Origin: an uncultured Clostridia bacterium
Lineage (GTDB): Bacteria; Bacillota; Clostridia; Christensenellales; UBA1242
DNA: 17,039 bases
Assembly (NCBI GenBank): GCA_937907645.1
Contig: CALCWV010000008.1
Location: 1-17,039, forward strand
Reading direction: 5' to 3'
Under the pieces are notes generated by a model. That model had not been told where the DNA came from, searched no databases, and saw only the letters and a list, made by a program, of their open reading frames with translations. The translations under genes and the position numbers were made by a program. Within the stretch, counting starts at the first letter, position 1; each line of letters begins with the position of its first letter. This document shows positions 6,830 to 13,930 of this stretch, piece by piece.

Positions 6830-7927
6830 TTATTTTTTCATCTTAAATGAGGATAGAGTTCTTTCAAAGACCTTTAGGACGTCACTGTCGAAGCTATACT
6901 TTATCTCCTGCTTGCGTTTCTCCCTCTCCAAGCTCTCCTCAATTACAAGCCCTAGCACTTCCTCATAGTTATCTGTGAAAAGACCGCTTGCAAGCGAGCC
7001 TGGGATATTGTTTATCTCGTTGACATAAATCTCTCCGTCCTTATATAAATAATCGATCCTCACAATCCCAAAGCACTGACTGAGCTTATACACTCTCTTT
7101 GTCAGTTCTTTCACATCATCAATAATTTTCCTTTCAATTTCTCCCTTCTTTTTGCCTTCGTTTTCAATGTACTTTTCCTCAAACGTAAAAATATCTCCCT
7201 TTGTCACTTCTACAACATTCGAAGGGAAGAATTCCCCGTTGTAAGTAAAGCACGCACAGTTAAATTCCCTCGCGTTTTCTAGATATTCTTCCACTAAAAT
7301 TTTCTTATCGAAATTAAGCCCTACTTCTATCGCTTCATCCAGCTGCTCTCTGTTTCTCACAACAGATATTCCGACGCTGCTCCCTAAATTTGCAGGTTTA
7401 ATGATAAGGGGAAAGCCGATCTCACTTATTTGCTCAAGCACTTTCTCTTTATTATTTAAATAGTCTGATTCTTCAAAATAGCAAAATTTTGCATTCCTAA
7501 TATTGTGCTTTTCAAGCAAAATCTTTGTTGTTATCTTATCCATTGAAAGCGCACTTGAAAGCACTCCCGAGCAGGAATATGGAATATCTAAAAGCTCTAA
7601 AAGGCCCGAAACAGTTCCGTCTTCGCCGTTAAGACCATGGCAACAAACGAAGCATATTGCAGGTTTTAAAAATTTTTTGCCAATTAAAAATCCTCTTTTG
7701 TTAAAATCCGCAAAGACCCGTTTCTTGCCTTTCACCCTCTTTTTAAAATCAATGTATATGCCTATATTTTTTAAATTTTTTCCGCTCCACCAGCGTCCTT
7801 GCCCGTCAATGTAAATTAGCTCGCAATCATATCTTTTTGACAGAATGTTCATCGTCTGAAGTGCTGTGATAATTGATATATCATGCTCCACACTCTTTCC
7901 GCCATAGATAACTGCTATTTTTTCCAT
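6830..7927 (-). CDS. ddl: D-alanine--D-alanine ligase
   Basis: A 365-residue ATP-grasp enzyme joining two D-Ala for the pentapeptide terminus. Motifs: YGGKSVEHDIS (8-18) with the substrate-binding Glu14, CCHGLNGEDGTVSGLLE (95-111), the GSSVGI loop (182-187) after FPLIIKPAN, EEYLENARE (213-221), and the metal-binding VNEINNIPGS (302-311). The segment ending EEKY253 matches the EAKY of E. coli DdlB, whose Tyr216 is linked to D-Ala rather than D-lactate as second substrate, so ordinary D-Ala-D-Ala activity is expected. The C-terminal 'PGSLASGLF' differs from the more common 'PGFT' form. TAGGAGGG precedes the ATG at 7927, partly inside the end of murF (8-base gap). Confidence 0.93.
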   Translation of the reverse strand: MEKIAVIYGGKSVEHDISIITALQTMNILSKRYDCELIYIDGQGRWWSGKNLKNIGIYIDFKKRVKGKKRVFADFNKRGFLIGKKFLKPAICFVCCHGLNGEDGTVSGLLELLDIPYSCSGVLSSALSMDKITTKILLEKHNIRNAKFCYFEESDYLNNKEKVLEQISEIGFPLIIKPANLGSSVGISVVRNREQLDEAIEVGLNFDKKILVEEYLENAREFNCACFTYNGEFFPSNVVEVTKGDIFTFEEKYIENEGKKKGEIERKIIDDVKELTKRVYKLSQCFGIVRIDYLYKDGEIYVNEINNIPGSLASGLFTDNYEEVLGLVIEESLEREKRKQEIKYSFDSDVLKVFERTLSSFKMKK

Positions 7928-7935
7928 AATCCCTC

Positions 7936-9354
7936 CTATCTATAATTATCGGGCAAGTCGTTTTGAAAGAGAAAAACACATCCTTTGCAAGTTAGCTTTT
8001 TGATGATCTCCATTTGCTCTTCCCTGCTTTGAGCATAGAATATGTTTTCTTCTTCAAACCCTTCTTCTTTTAGCCCTTTATATATCGCTTTTTTATTTGT
8101 TTCATTCATAATAACGACCATATTTGCGGATTTTGCAATCTTTTTTCCAATTTTAAAATTCTTTTCATATTGCAAATCTCCCATTTCAACAAGGCCACTT
8201 GTTATCACAATTTTTCTTCCAACAAATTTTTTCAAAACGTTAAGTGATTCCCGCACTCCCACCTCGTTTGCATTGTAGGAATCATCTATAATGGAAAAAT
8301 CCTTCATATTAATTAGCTCAAGCCTATTTTTAACTGGCTCAAGAGTTTCTATTTGTTTAACAATATCTTCAAAACACACGCCTAAGTAACTTGCGACACT
8401 TGCCGCTATAACAATGTTTTTACAATTAAAATTTCCAAGAAGTTTTGTTCGCACTCTCGTCTGCTGATCTCTAATCTTAATTTCGAAGCTCATTCCGCTT
8501 GGCGAATATTCAATGTTAGAATATGAAGAAATCCCCTCATCCGAGCATGTCAGTTCCTTGTTCTTGCTACATTTCTTGTATAGATTAAGAGTATTTTCAT
8601 TTTCTCCGTCAAAGAAAATCTTTCCCTGTCCATGCATGAATTTTACTATCTCATTCTTCGTCCTAATAATCGTTTTAAGATTCCCAAAAGTGTCAAGATG
8701 CTGTTCTCCAATTGCAGTTAAAATCCCGATATCAGGGCTAATAATCTCCATGAGTTCTCGGATATCTCCTTCGTGTCTTGCTCCCATTTCAAAAATAGCG
8801 ATTTGCGTGTCTTCTTTAAGCTCAGTTGCGACGGTCTTACAAATCCCCATAGGTGTGTTATAATTTTTGGGCGAAGCAATGACCTTAAATTTGGATTCTA
8901 ATAGATGTTTCAAAATATTTTTGACAGATGTCTTTCCATAGCTTCCTGTTATCGCAATTTTTATCCCTTTAAACTTCTTTAACTTCTTCCTTGTTTTTGA
9001 TATGTAACTTTTCTTAATTAGTTCTTCAACTGGACACATGATTAAATGTGCAAAAATAAATATGACAGGCGAAATTACAAAAACAATAAATAAAATTAGG
9101 GCAATTCTCCAATCACGCACATAGAGAAATGTCAGATGCGAGAGCGAGAATAAAAGGAAGAAAAATGTTATGAGAAAGCGGAAAATTCTCTTTGTAAACA
9201 TCAGTCTATTCTTGCCCACAAAAGTATATCTTTGCACAAAGAAATCTCTTAAAAAAGAGTCTATTATGTATCCCCCAAGCTGATAATTTTTGTAATAAGG
9301 ATAATATAAACACATGAGCATCAAAGTGAAAATCAAAGCATAAAGAGCTGACAT
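7936..9354 (-). CDS. murF: MurF-type ligase with an N-terminal membrane domain
   Basis: A 472-residue protein predicted to add D-Ala-D-Ala to UDP-MurNAc-tripeptide. The usual N-terminal UDP-binding domain is replaced by a hydrophobic region with about three membrane segments (near 1-19, 57-78, 83-107) and a basic linker. The ligase core starts at about 130: ATP loop TGSYGKTS (136-143), YNTPMG (165-170), EMGARHEGDI (189-198), GEQHLDTFG (216-224), RTKNEI with the carbamylation-type Lys233, then DDSYNANEVGVR in the C-terminal domain. It ends in LFQNDLPDNYR. MurF rather than another Mur ligase is supported by the YNAN motif and by ddl next to it. Start: ATG at 9354 overlaps the upstream hydrolase stop (TAATG) and follows GGAGG. 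The membrane domain would hold it close to MraY. Confidence 0.88.
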   Translation of the reverse strand: MSALYALIFTLMLMCLYYPYYKNYQLGGYIIDSFLRDFFVQRYTFVGKNRLMFTKRIFRFLITFFFLLFSLSHLTFLYVRDWRIALILFIVFVISPVIFIFAHLIMCPVEELIKKSYISKTRKKLKKFKGIKIAITGSYGKTSVKNILKHLLESKFKVIASPKNYNTPMGICKTVATELKEDTQIAIFEMGARHEGDIRELMEIISPDIGILTAIGEQHLDTFGNLKTIIRTKNEIVKFMHGQGKIFFDGENENTLNLYKKCSKNKELTCSDEGISSYSNIEYSPSGMSFEIKIRDQQTRVRTKLLGNFNCKNIVIAASVASYLGVCFEDIVKQIETLEPVKNRLELINMKDFSIIDDSYNANEVGVRESLNVLKKFVGRKIVITSGLVEMGDLQYEKNFKIGKKIAKSANMVVIMNETNKKAIYKGLKEEGFEEENIFYAQSREEQMEIIKKLTCKGCVFLFQNDLPDNYR

Positions 9355-10094
9355 TATTCCTCCTTTAGAAAAGACCCTATCATTTTCCCTACCTTTATTT
9401 TATTGTCGATGAAACAAAAGTGTCCCGAATTTTTTATAATCTCTAGTCTGGATTTATCAATTAATTTATTAAGTTTTTTTGCCATATAAATTGGCGTTTC
9501 TTTATCATTTTCGCCATATATGATAAGAGTTTGCGCGCTAATCTGTTTTGCGTACTCTTCGAGATAGGTGTTTACAACTGACTTAAAAGTTTCCTTCATA
9601 TCTTTGGAGAGCGCTCTGTAATCACTTGAGCCAAATCCTTCCACATTAAGGCCAAGTTTCTTTCTAAGTTTATATGACTGAATTTTTACAAATCTTTTGA
9701 AGGACTTTTTAGGCTTCATCCCCGCCGAGTCAAGTAGGACAAGACGGCTGACAAAGTCTCTTTTTATGGCCGCCAAAACAATTGCTATCCTCCCCCCAAA
9801 AGAATGGCCAATGAGATTGACACTTTTAATTTTTAAGTAGTCGAGCAGGGATATTAACATGTTAACATATGTGAATATATTCCAATTTTTTATGTCCTCA
9901 CTCTTTCCAAAAGGCGGAAAGTCGAGAAGAACATAGTTTGTTATCCCATGGCTTTCAATTATTTCCCTGAAGTCTTCTCCGCTTCTCTGCCAGCCGTGAA
10001 GAAAGACGTTTGTAGTCACCTCGCTCTCCCTTTTTTGCTCATAAAAAATGCTTGTTCCGTTGTAATTGTAAAACATATAATTATTTATGTACAT
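9354..10094 (-). CDS. Alpha/beta hydrolase, first gene of the mur operon
   Basis: A 246-residue alpha/beta-hydrolase. HGW (33-35) forms the oxyanion loop, the nucleophile elbow is GHSFGG (96-101) with Ser98, the acid is likely Asp197 in YGENDKETP, and the base His225 in NSGHFCF. All triad members are present. No signal peptide or lipobox is visible, so it is probably cytoplasmic. Substrate unknown; the nearest textbook relatives are small-molecule esterases and meta-cleavage-type hydrolases. It overlaps murF by one base (TAATG), so it is coupled to peptidoglycan precursor synthesis. The ATG at 10094 has no good ribosome binding site (only CGG), unlike every other gene in the operon, and a second ATG at residue 7 is no better. 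It is not a close copy of the hydrolase at 1072-1803. Confidence 0.82.
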   Translation of the reverse strand: MYINNYMFYNYNGTSIFYEQKRESEVTTNVFLHGWQRSGEDFREIIESHGITNYVLLDFPPFGKSEDIKNWNIFTYVNMLISLLDYLKIKSVNLIGHSFGGRIAIVLAAIKRDFVSRLVLLDSAGMKPKKSFKRFVKIQSYKLRKKLGLNVEGFGSSDYRALSKDMKETFKSVVNTYLEEYAKQISAQTLIIYGENDKETPIYMAKKLNKLIDKSRLEIIKNSGHFCFIDNKIKVGKMIGSFLKEE

Positions 10095-10137
10095 CCGAAA
10101 AAATATGTGATTTTTTGAATTTTGTTGTGTTATTTAT

Positions 10138-10166
10138 TTGGAAATTTCATCAAAAAGAGATAAACT
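10138..10166 (+). promoter_or_regulatory. Candidate spoVG promoter
   Basis: TTGGAA (10138-10143), a 17-base spacer and TAAACT (10161-10166) match four of six consensus positions each. The -10 overlaps the palindrome at 10163-10176. I see no clear sigma-H type sequence, although B. subtilis spoVG is driven by sigma-H. The assignment is tentative. Confidence 0.35.
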
Positions 10167-10186
10167 ATTAATAGTTGAAAACAACT
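10163..10186. promoter_or_regulatory. Palindromic operator-like sequence between spoVG and the mur operon
   Basis: A perfect 14-bp palindrome AACTATTAATAGTT (10163-10176) overlaps a second inverted repeat, AGTTG-AAAA-CAACT (10173-10186). They lie in the 118-bp divergent intergenic region, over the probable start of spoVG transcription and upstream of the mur operon. The placement suits a repressor that could act on one or both directions. No regulator is identifiable. Confidence 0.5.
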
Positions 10187-10212
10187 AAACTAAAAAAGGA
10201 AGGTATACTCAT

Positions 10213-10479
10213 TTGAAAATTTCAGACATCAGAATTAGACTTGTAAATAAAGGCGACACAAAATTAAAAGCTGTTGCTTCACTCACTGTTGAAGATAGCA
10301 TTGTTATCCACGACATTAAAGTAATTGACGGAAAGGACGGATTGTTCATTTCAATGCCAAGCAGAAAAACTCCTGACGGAGAATACAAAGACATCGTTCA
10401 TCCAATTAAAAACGAAGTTAGAGATGAACTTCTTAAAGCTATTCTTAGTGCTTACGAAGAGGCTTTAAAAGCTGAATAG
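10213..10479 (+). CDS. spoVG: SpoVG family RNA-binding regulatory protein
   Basis: A protein of 88 residues. SpoVG is a small site-specific nucleic-acid-binding protein, named for a sporulation cortex defect in Bacillus and acting as a pleiotropic regulator elsewhere. The conserved core is clear: KISDIRIRLV at the N-terminus, then VIHDIKVIDG, GLFISMPSRK and GEYKDIVHPI, ending in a helix with DELLKAILSAYEEAL. The start is TTG at 10213, with GGAAGG (10198-10203) 9 bases upstream; there is no ATG that would keep the conserved N-terminus. It is the only plus-strand gene I support here. It is monocistronic: promoter and palindrome before it, terminator right after it. Confidence 0.95.
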   Translation: MKISDIRIRLVNKGDTKLKAVASLTVEDSIVIHDIKVIDGKDGLFISMPSRKTPDGEYKDIVHPIKNEVRDELLKAILSAYEEALKAE

Positions 10480-10490
10480 TTTTAGAAAGA

Positions 10491-10520
10491 AAAAAACAGT
10501 GCGAATCGCACTGTTTTTTT
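10491..10520. terminator. Bidirectional intrinsic terminator between spoVG and the GLUG gene
   Basis: The stem ACAGTGCG / CGCACTGT (10496-10514, 3-base loop) is flanked by six A on the left and seven T on the right. It ends spoVG on the plus strand and, read the other way, the convergent GLUG protein gene on the minus strand. Confidence 0.9.
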
Positions 10521-10559
10521 ATTGCCCATAATTTAAATATTTCTATATTCTCGTTATTT

Positions 10560-13500
10560 TTAGCCTATCGCAACTTCAGAGATCTTTGAATCTGATGAGT
10601 TAATTGCCTCGCCATTAATTTCCCCAGGAACCTCTGTTGAGCCACTTGCACTCGAGTTGTCCTCTGAGTTGTCTTCTTCTGGCTGATTTGATGGATCTTC
10701 ATTCCCAGAATCTTCTTGAACCTGGGTTATAACTCCCGTTGCACTTTCCCCTAAATCGCAAACGTCTTTGAGAGTTGGAGAATTGCCTATGGTTGTTTCA
10801 TCAAAGGACCAAATATTTTTGTCAAAGTCTAAATCTGTGAATAGCTTATAAACATCTGCCTGTCCAATCAAAGCATCTTCTGCGATGTAGTTGAAAGTCC
10901 CTTTGAAGAGGAAGAATACAACTTGAACACGAGCTTTTACTTGTCCATCTCTTGAAATAATGAATGTCAAGTACCAGTCGCCAATTCCTGGTTTTGCAAG
11001 GTCTTGTTTTTGATTCCCAACGATTATAGTGTTATTGATTTGACCAAAGTCATCTGGATTGCCCTTATAGTTTGAGAATGTGTCAGCATAAGCTTCTCCC
11101 TGTTCTCCGAAAGCGCAATATGTATAGCAATTTTTAATTTCACTGCCCTTCCAAAGGTAAGTTGTAAGCCCAGCTGAGACTTCTGTTCCCTTTAATGTGC
11201 AAATTGAATAAGAGTTGATAACTTTTCCATAAAGGTTAACTGTAAGTCCGCCTGTATATTTTCCCTCAACGATTGCAGATGTGCCTGCATAACATTCGGA
11301 GATTTCTCCCATACAGAAGCTTACAAGTCCTGCCGCAGAATATCCTTTTAAAATAACTCCACAAACAGCAGATTGATAAACTCTGCCTTCGTTCATAAAT
11401 CCAACAAGTCCGCCAATTAGCGATGCACTGTTTTCAATGTTTATGCTAACTTGTCCAGATTCAGAAATTCCGCACTTGTTGATATCAGTCTTAACTGAAT
11501 AGCCAACTATTCCGCCAGCATATGTTCTTCCGAGGAATCTATAAGCCGTTGCTGTTAATCCTAATGCTTTAGAATTATTAATCTTTGCGTTTTCACTATT
11601 TCCAGCAATTCCGCCTAAGCAAACTGTGTTTGTATCACTTTCAAAAGCAACATTGATTGAAAGTGTTTCAAGTTTTGAGTTAGAAACGACTCCCCTTGTC
11701 TTTCCAACGAGTCCACCTAAGTAAATATTTCTCTCTTTCTCCTCGTTGATATTTATAGTGTTCATTTCACCAGAGCAATTTTCGATTGTTCCTTCGCTAT
11801 ATCCACAGATTGCTCCAGCATATTTTGTTGTTGTTAATGTTGAATTGCTAACTGTACAATTTACAACTTTCGCTCCAGCGTTGTGAGCTGCAATTCCTCC
11901 GACCATTGTTCCAGCATATGTGCATGCAAGCACTTTAACATTTGAAATGTAAGCATCTTTGCTAATATAGCTGAATAGCCCAGCGAAAGTAGTTGAAATA
12001 TTTGCTTCTTTAATAGTTATTGTTGCGTCTTTGTCAGCAATGATTGTGCCTGCGAAAGGTTGATCTTTTGTACCAATTGGAGTCCAGTCCCCTTTGACAG
12101 CATATGTATAGTTTTTTTCAGTTACTTTTTCAATAGTTTCACCATTTTCGTCTGTAACTTCTTCTCTTGTGGATTCACCCATAATTTTGTATGTAATCTT
12201 TGCAGAAGGATTTGCTCTCATGTTGTTAATTGCAGACATCAAAGTTTTTTTGCTTGAAATCTCAATTACTGTTCCTGTGATTGGCAAAGCTTGATAGTCA
12301 AAATTTTCATTTGCATAATCAATATTTAATGATTTGCCTTCTTCCAATTTCCAAATATTTTTGAAATCCCAAGTTGAACCATCTGTTGTATAAGAAGCTC
12401 TTGAAATGAGCTCTGACTTTGTTGCGTTAACTGCATAGTTAACTGCACTTGTTGAACTTGAAGAAAGAACTACGTCGTTCACATTTTCAGCTACTGGAGT
12501 GAGTGCCTCTGAGCAGTTATACATAAGCATTGCATAATAACCTCTCACTTCAACTCCGTCTGCCAAAGTTTTTCCAAAAATGCCTCCAACTTTTGCATCC
12601 TTCTTTACAATTTTATCAAAGTAAACTAAGTTGTTAAATATGATAGAATTTTTAGATTCAACACCGCTATTCATTGTAAAGCCGGAAATTCCCCCGAAAA
12701 GAGCATATTCCTTTTCTTCTTCGCTGGCAGTTTCAGCGTTTTCTGCAACGCTTTCTACGTTACTTAGCGTTACTAAGTTGTTGTCAATAATTCCACCTTT
12801 GTTGTATCCAACAATTCCTCCAGAAATATATGATGAATAAACAGATCCGTTTACTTGGCAGAGGCTAACTCTTGCATTTGCTGTTTTTGATTCGTTAAGC
12901 CCACAAACAAGACCTGCATAGTTTCTTGTATTTCCACTTGTTAAGATTGAGCATCCCTCAAGCTTACATCTTCCAATTAAGCCATAGTTTCTTCCGGCAA
13001 CCACACCTGAAAAAGTGCTTCTTGATATAACATTTGCATTTCTAAGTGTTAAATCTTCAACTTTTCCCTTCTCGCCAATTGCTGAGAATAGTCCGACTGG
13101 CTTGCTTGCATCCATAGTTTTATCAATAATTAAATCATTGATTGCAAATTGTTCTGATGAGCCACTGAATGTTCCATTGAAAGGTTCTGCTGTGCTTCCG
13201 ATAGGCTCAAAAGCCTCCTCGCTCATATTGATGTCGCTAACAAGTTCATAGTTGTCACTAAGTCCCCATGTGTCGCCTATTTTTCTTAAATCTGCTTCGT
13301 TTCTAATATAATAAGGATTTTCAATTGAGCCATTTCCAACTACGAATATAAATTGGAAAGGTCCAAAGTGTTCGTTTGATGATGTTACAATTACTTTTGC
13401 AGTTCCTGGCTGGCTAGCCTTAATTTTCCAAGTTTCTGTGTCTAAAGTCAACGTGTTGGAATCGCACTCAACTGTCAAAGTTGTCTTCTTGTTTGGCTTT

Positions 13501-13667
13501 TCATGTACAACAGGGATGTCTATCTCCTCATCAATATTAAGATAGTTTCTATTTTCTTGTGACATTGTAGCATAAATGTTCTCGTCATTTCTTACTACAT
13601 AGTAAATTGATACTCCGCAAGAAACCATAACTATGGCAACTACAATATAAAGTAATAATTTCTTCAT
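10560..13667 (-). CDS. Large membrane-anchored surface protein with GLUG-type beta-helix repeats
   Basis: A 1035-residue predicted exported protein. Residues 4-24 form one hydrophobic N-terminal segment; Cys17 lies in 'MVSCG', a poor lipobox, so a signal anchor is more likely. Residues 62-110 resemble the end of a bacterial Ig-like (Big_2) domain. From about 111 the sequence reads GNGSIENPYYIRN...DLRKI, then a 'DIN..PIG..PFNGTFSG' entry module, followed by many GLUG-like repeats such as ISGGIVGYNKGG (281-292). Around 460-545 a second entry module occurs (GDWTPIGTKDQPFAGT), followed by another long repeat run. The protein thus contains two successive beta-helix blocks. The last 55 or so residues are an acidic Ser/Asn/Glu-rich tail with no LPXTG motif. 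Start: ATG with GGAGGGG 5 bases upstream. Function unknown; adhesion or surface display is the usual guess. Confidence 0.8.
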   Translation of the reverse strand: MKKLLLYIVVAIVMVSCGVSIYYVVRNDENIYATMSQENRNYLNIDEEIDIPVVHEKPNKKTTLTVECDSNTLTLDTETWKIKASQPGTAKVIVTSSNEHFGPFQFIFVVGNGSIENPYYIRNEADLRKIGDTWGLSDNYELVSDINMSEEAFEPIGSTAEPFNGTFSGSSEQFAINDLIIDKTMDASKPVGLFSAIGEKGKVEDLTLRNANVISRSTFSGVVAGRNYGLIGRCKLEGCSILTSGNTRNYAGLVCGLNESKTANARVSLCQVNGSVYSSYISGGIVGYNKGGIIDNNLVTLSNVESVAENAETASEEEKEYALFGGISGFTMNSGVESKNSIIFNNLVYFDKIVKKDAKVGGIFGKTLADGVEVRGYYAMLMYNCSEALTPVAENVNDVVLSSSSTSAVNYAVNATKSELISRASYTTDGSTWDFKNIWKLEEGKSLNIDYANENFDYQALPITGTVIEISSKKTLMSAINNMRANPSAKITYKIMGESTREEVTDENGETIEKVTEKNYTYAVKGDWTPIGTKDQPFAGTIIADKDATITIKEANISTTFAGLFSYISKDAYISNVKVLACTYAGTMVGGIAAHNAGAKVVNCTVSNSTLTTTKYAGAICGYSEGTIENCSGEMNTININEEKERNIYLGGLVGKTRGVVSNSKLETLSINVAFESDTNTVCLGGIAGNSENAKINNSKALGLTATAYRFLGRTYAGGIVGYSVKTDINKCGISESGQVSINIENSASLIGGLVGFMNEGRVYQSAVCGVILKGYSAAGLVSFCMGEISECYAGTSAIVEGKYTGGLTVNLYGKVINSYSICTLKGTEVSAGLTTYLWKGSEIKNCYTYCAFGEQGEAYADTFSNYKGNPDDFGQINNTIIVGNQKQDLAKPGIGDWYLTFIISRDGQVKARVQVVFFLFKGTFNYIAEDALIGQADVYKLFTDLDFDKNIWSFDETTIGNSPTLKDVCDLGESATGVITQVQEDSGNEDPSNQPEEDNSEDNSSASGSTEVPGEINGEAINSSDSKISEVAIG

Positions 13668-13731
13668 CTTTTCCCCTCCATTTTTTTTCGGAAGTTTTAT
13701 CTAAGTAAATCAGACAAAACTGATGGTCAAT

Positions 13732-13818
13732 AAATCTATGTGATGCCGCGTTTTAACGCGGGCTTGCGACAGCAAGCTAAAAATTCAGCTCGCTTAATTT
13801 TTATCATCACATAGATTT
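13732..13818. repeat. Cloverleaf-like inverted repeat: three hairpins closed by a 14-bp stem
   Basis: AAATCTATGTGATG (13732-13745) is the perfect reverse complement of CATCACATAGATTT (13805-13818). Inside, with no spacer bases, are three hairpins: CCGCGTT-TT-AACGCGG (13746-13761), GCTTGC-GACA-GCAAGC (13762-13777), and TAAAAATT / AATTTTTA (13778-13803, 10-base loop); one unpaired T precedes the closing arm. The right arm contains the -10 of the GLUG gene promoter, so the transcript from that promoter would begin near 13808 and carry the three hairpins as leader. None ends in a T-run, so this is not a terminator. It could be a structured 5' leader, a cruciform-forming regulatory site or a small palindromic mobile repeat. 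Confidence 0.75.
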
Positions 13819-13843
13819 TATCATTAAACGCGCGTAATGTCAA
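13815..13843 (-). promoter_or_regulatory. Sigma-A-type promoter for the GLUG protein gene
   Basis: Minus strand: perfect TTGACA (13843-13838), a 17-base spacer, TAAAAT (13820-13815). Predicted transcription start is near 13808, giving a leader of about 140 bases that contains the three hairpins of the cloverleaf. The spacer includes CGCGCG, unusual for this AT-rich DNA. Confidence 0.72.
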
Positions 13844-13890
13844 TACCTAATTTGTCCCTTGTCCCTCACCAAAACCTAAATAATCGCAAT

Positions 13891-13918
13891 AAAAAAGCAG
13901 GCATATGCCCGCTTTTGA
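13891..13918 (-). terminator. Intrinsic terminator of the lipoprotein gene
   Basis: On the minus strand the stem GCGGGCATATGCCTGC (with one G-U pair) is followed by TTTTTT and preceded by AAAA. It begins about 15 bases after the lipoprotein stop codon and separates that gene from the GLUG gene promoter. Confidence 0.85.
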
Positions 13919-13930
13919 TATTTTCTAAAA

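Noticed and set aside
13702..13730. A closer GLUG promoter, TTGACC with TACTTA at 17 bp
   Set aside because: The -10 is poor, and the TTGACA / TAAAAT pair at 13815-13843 is far better.
13732..13818. tRNA gene, because of the cloverleaf shape and size
   Set aside because: The closing stem is 14 bp, no T-loop or D-loop consensus bases, no anticodon-loop pattern and no CCA end are present.
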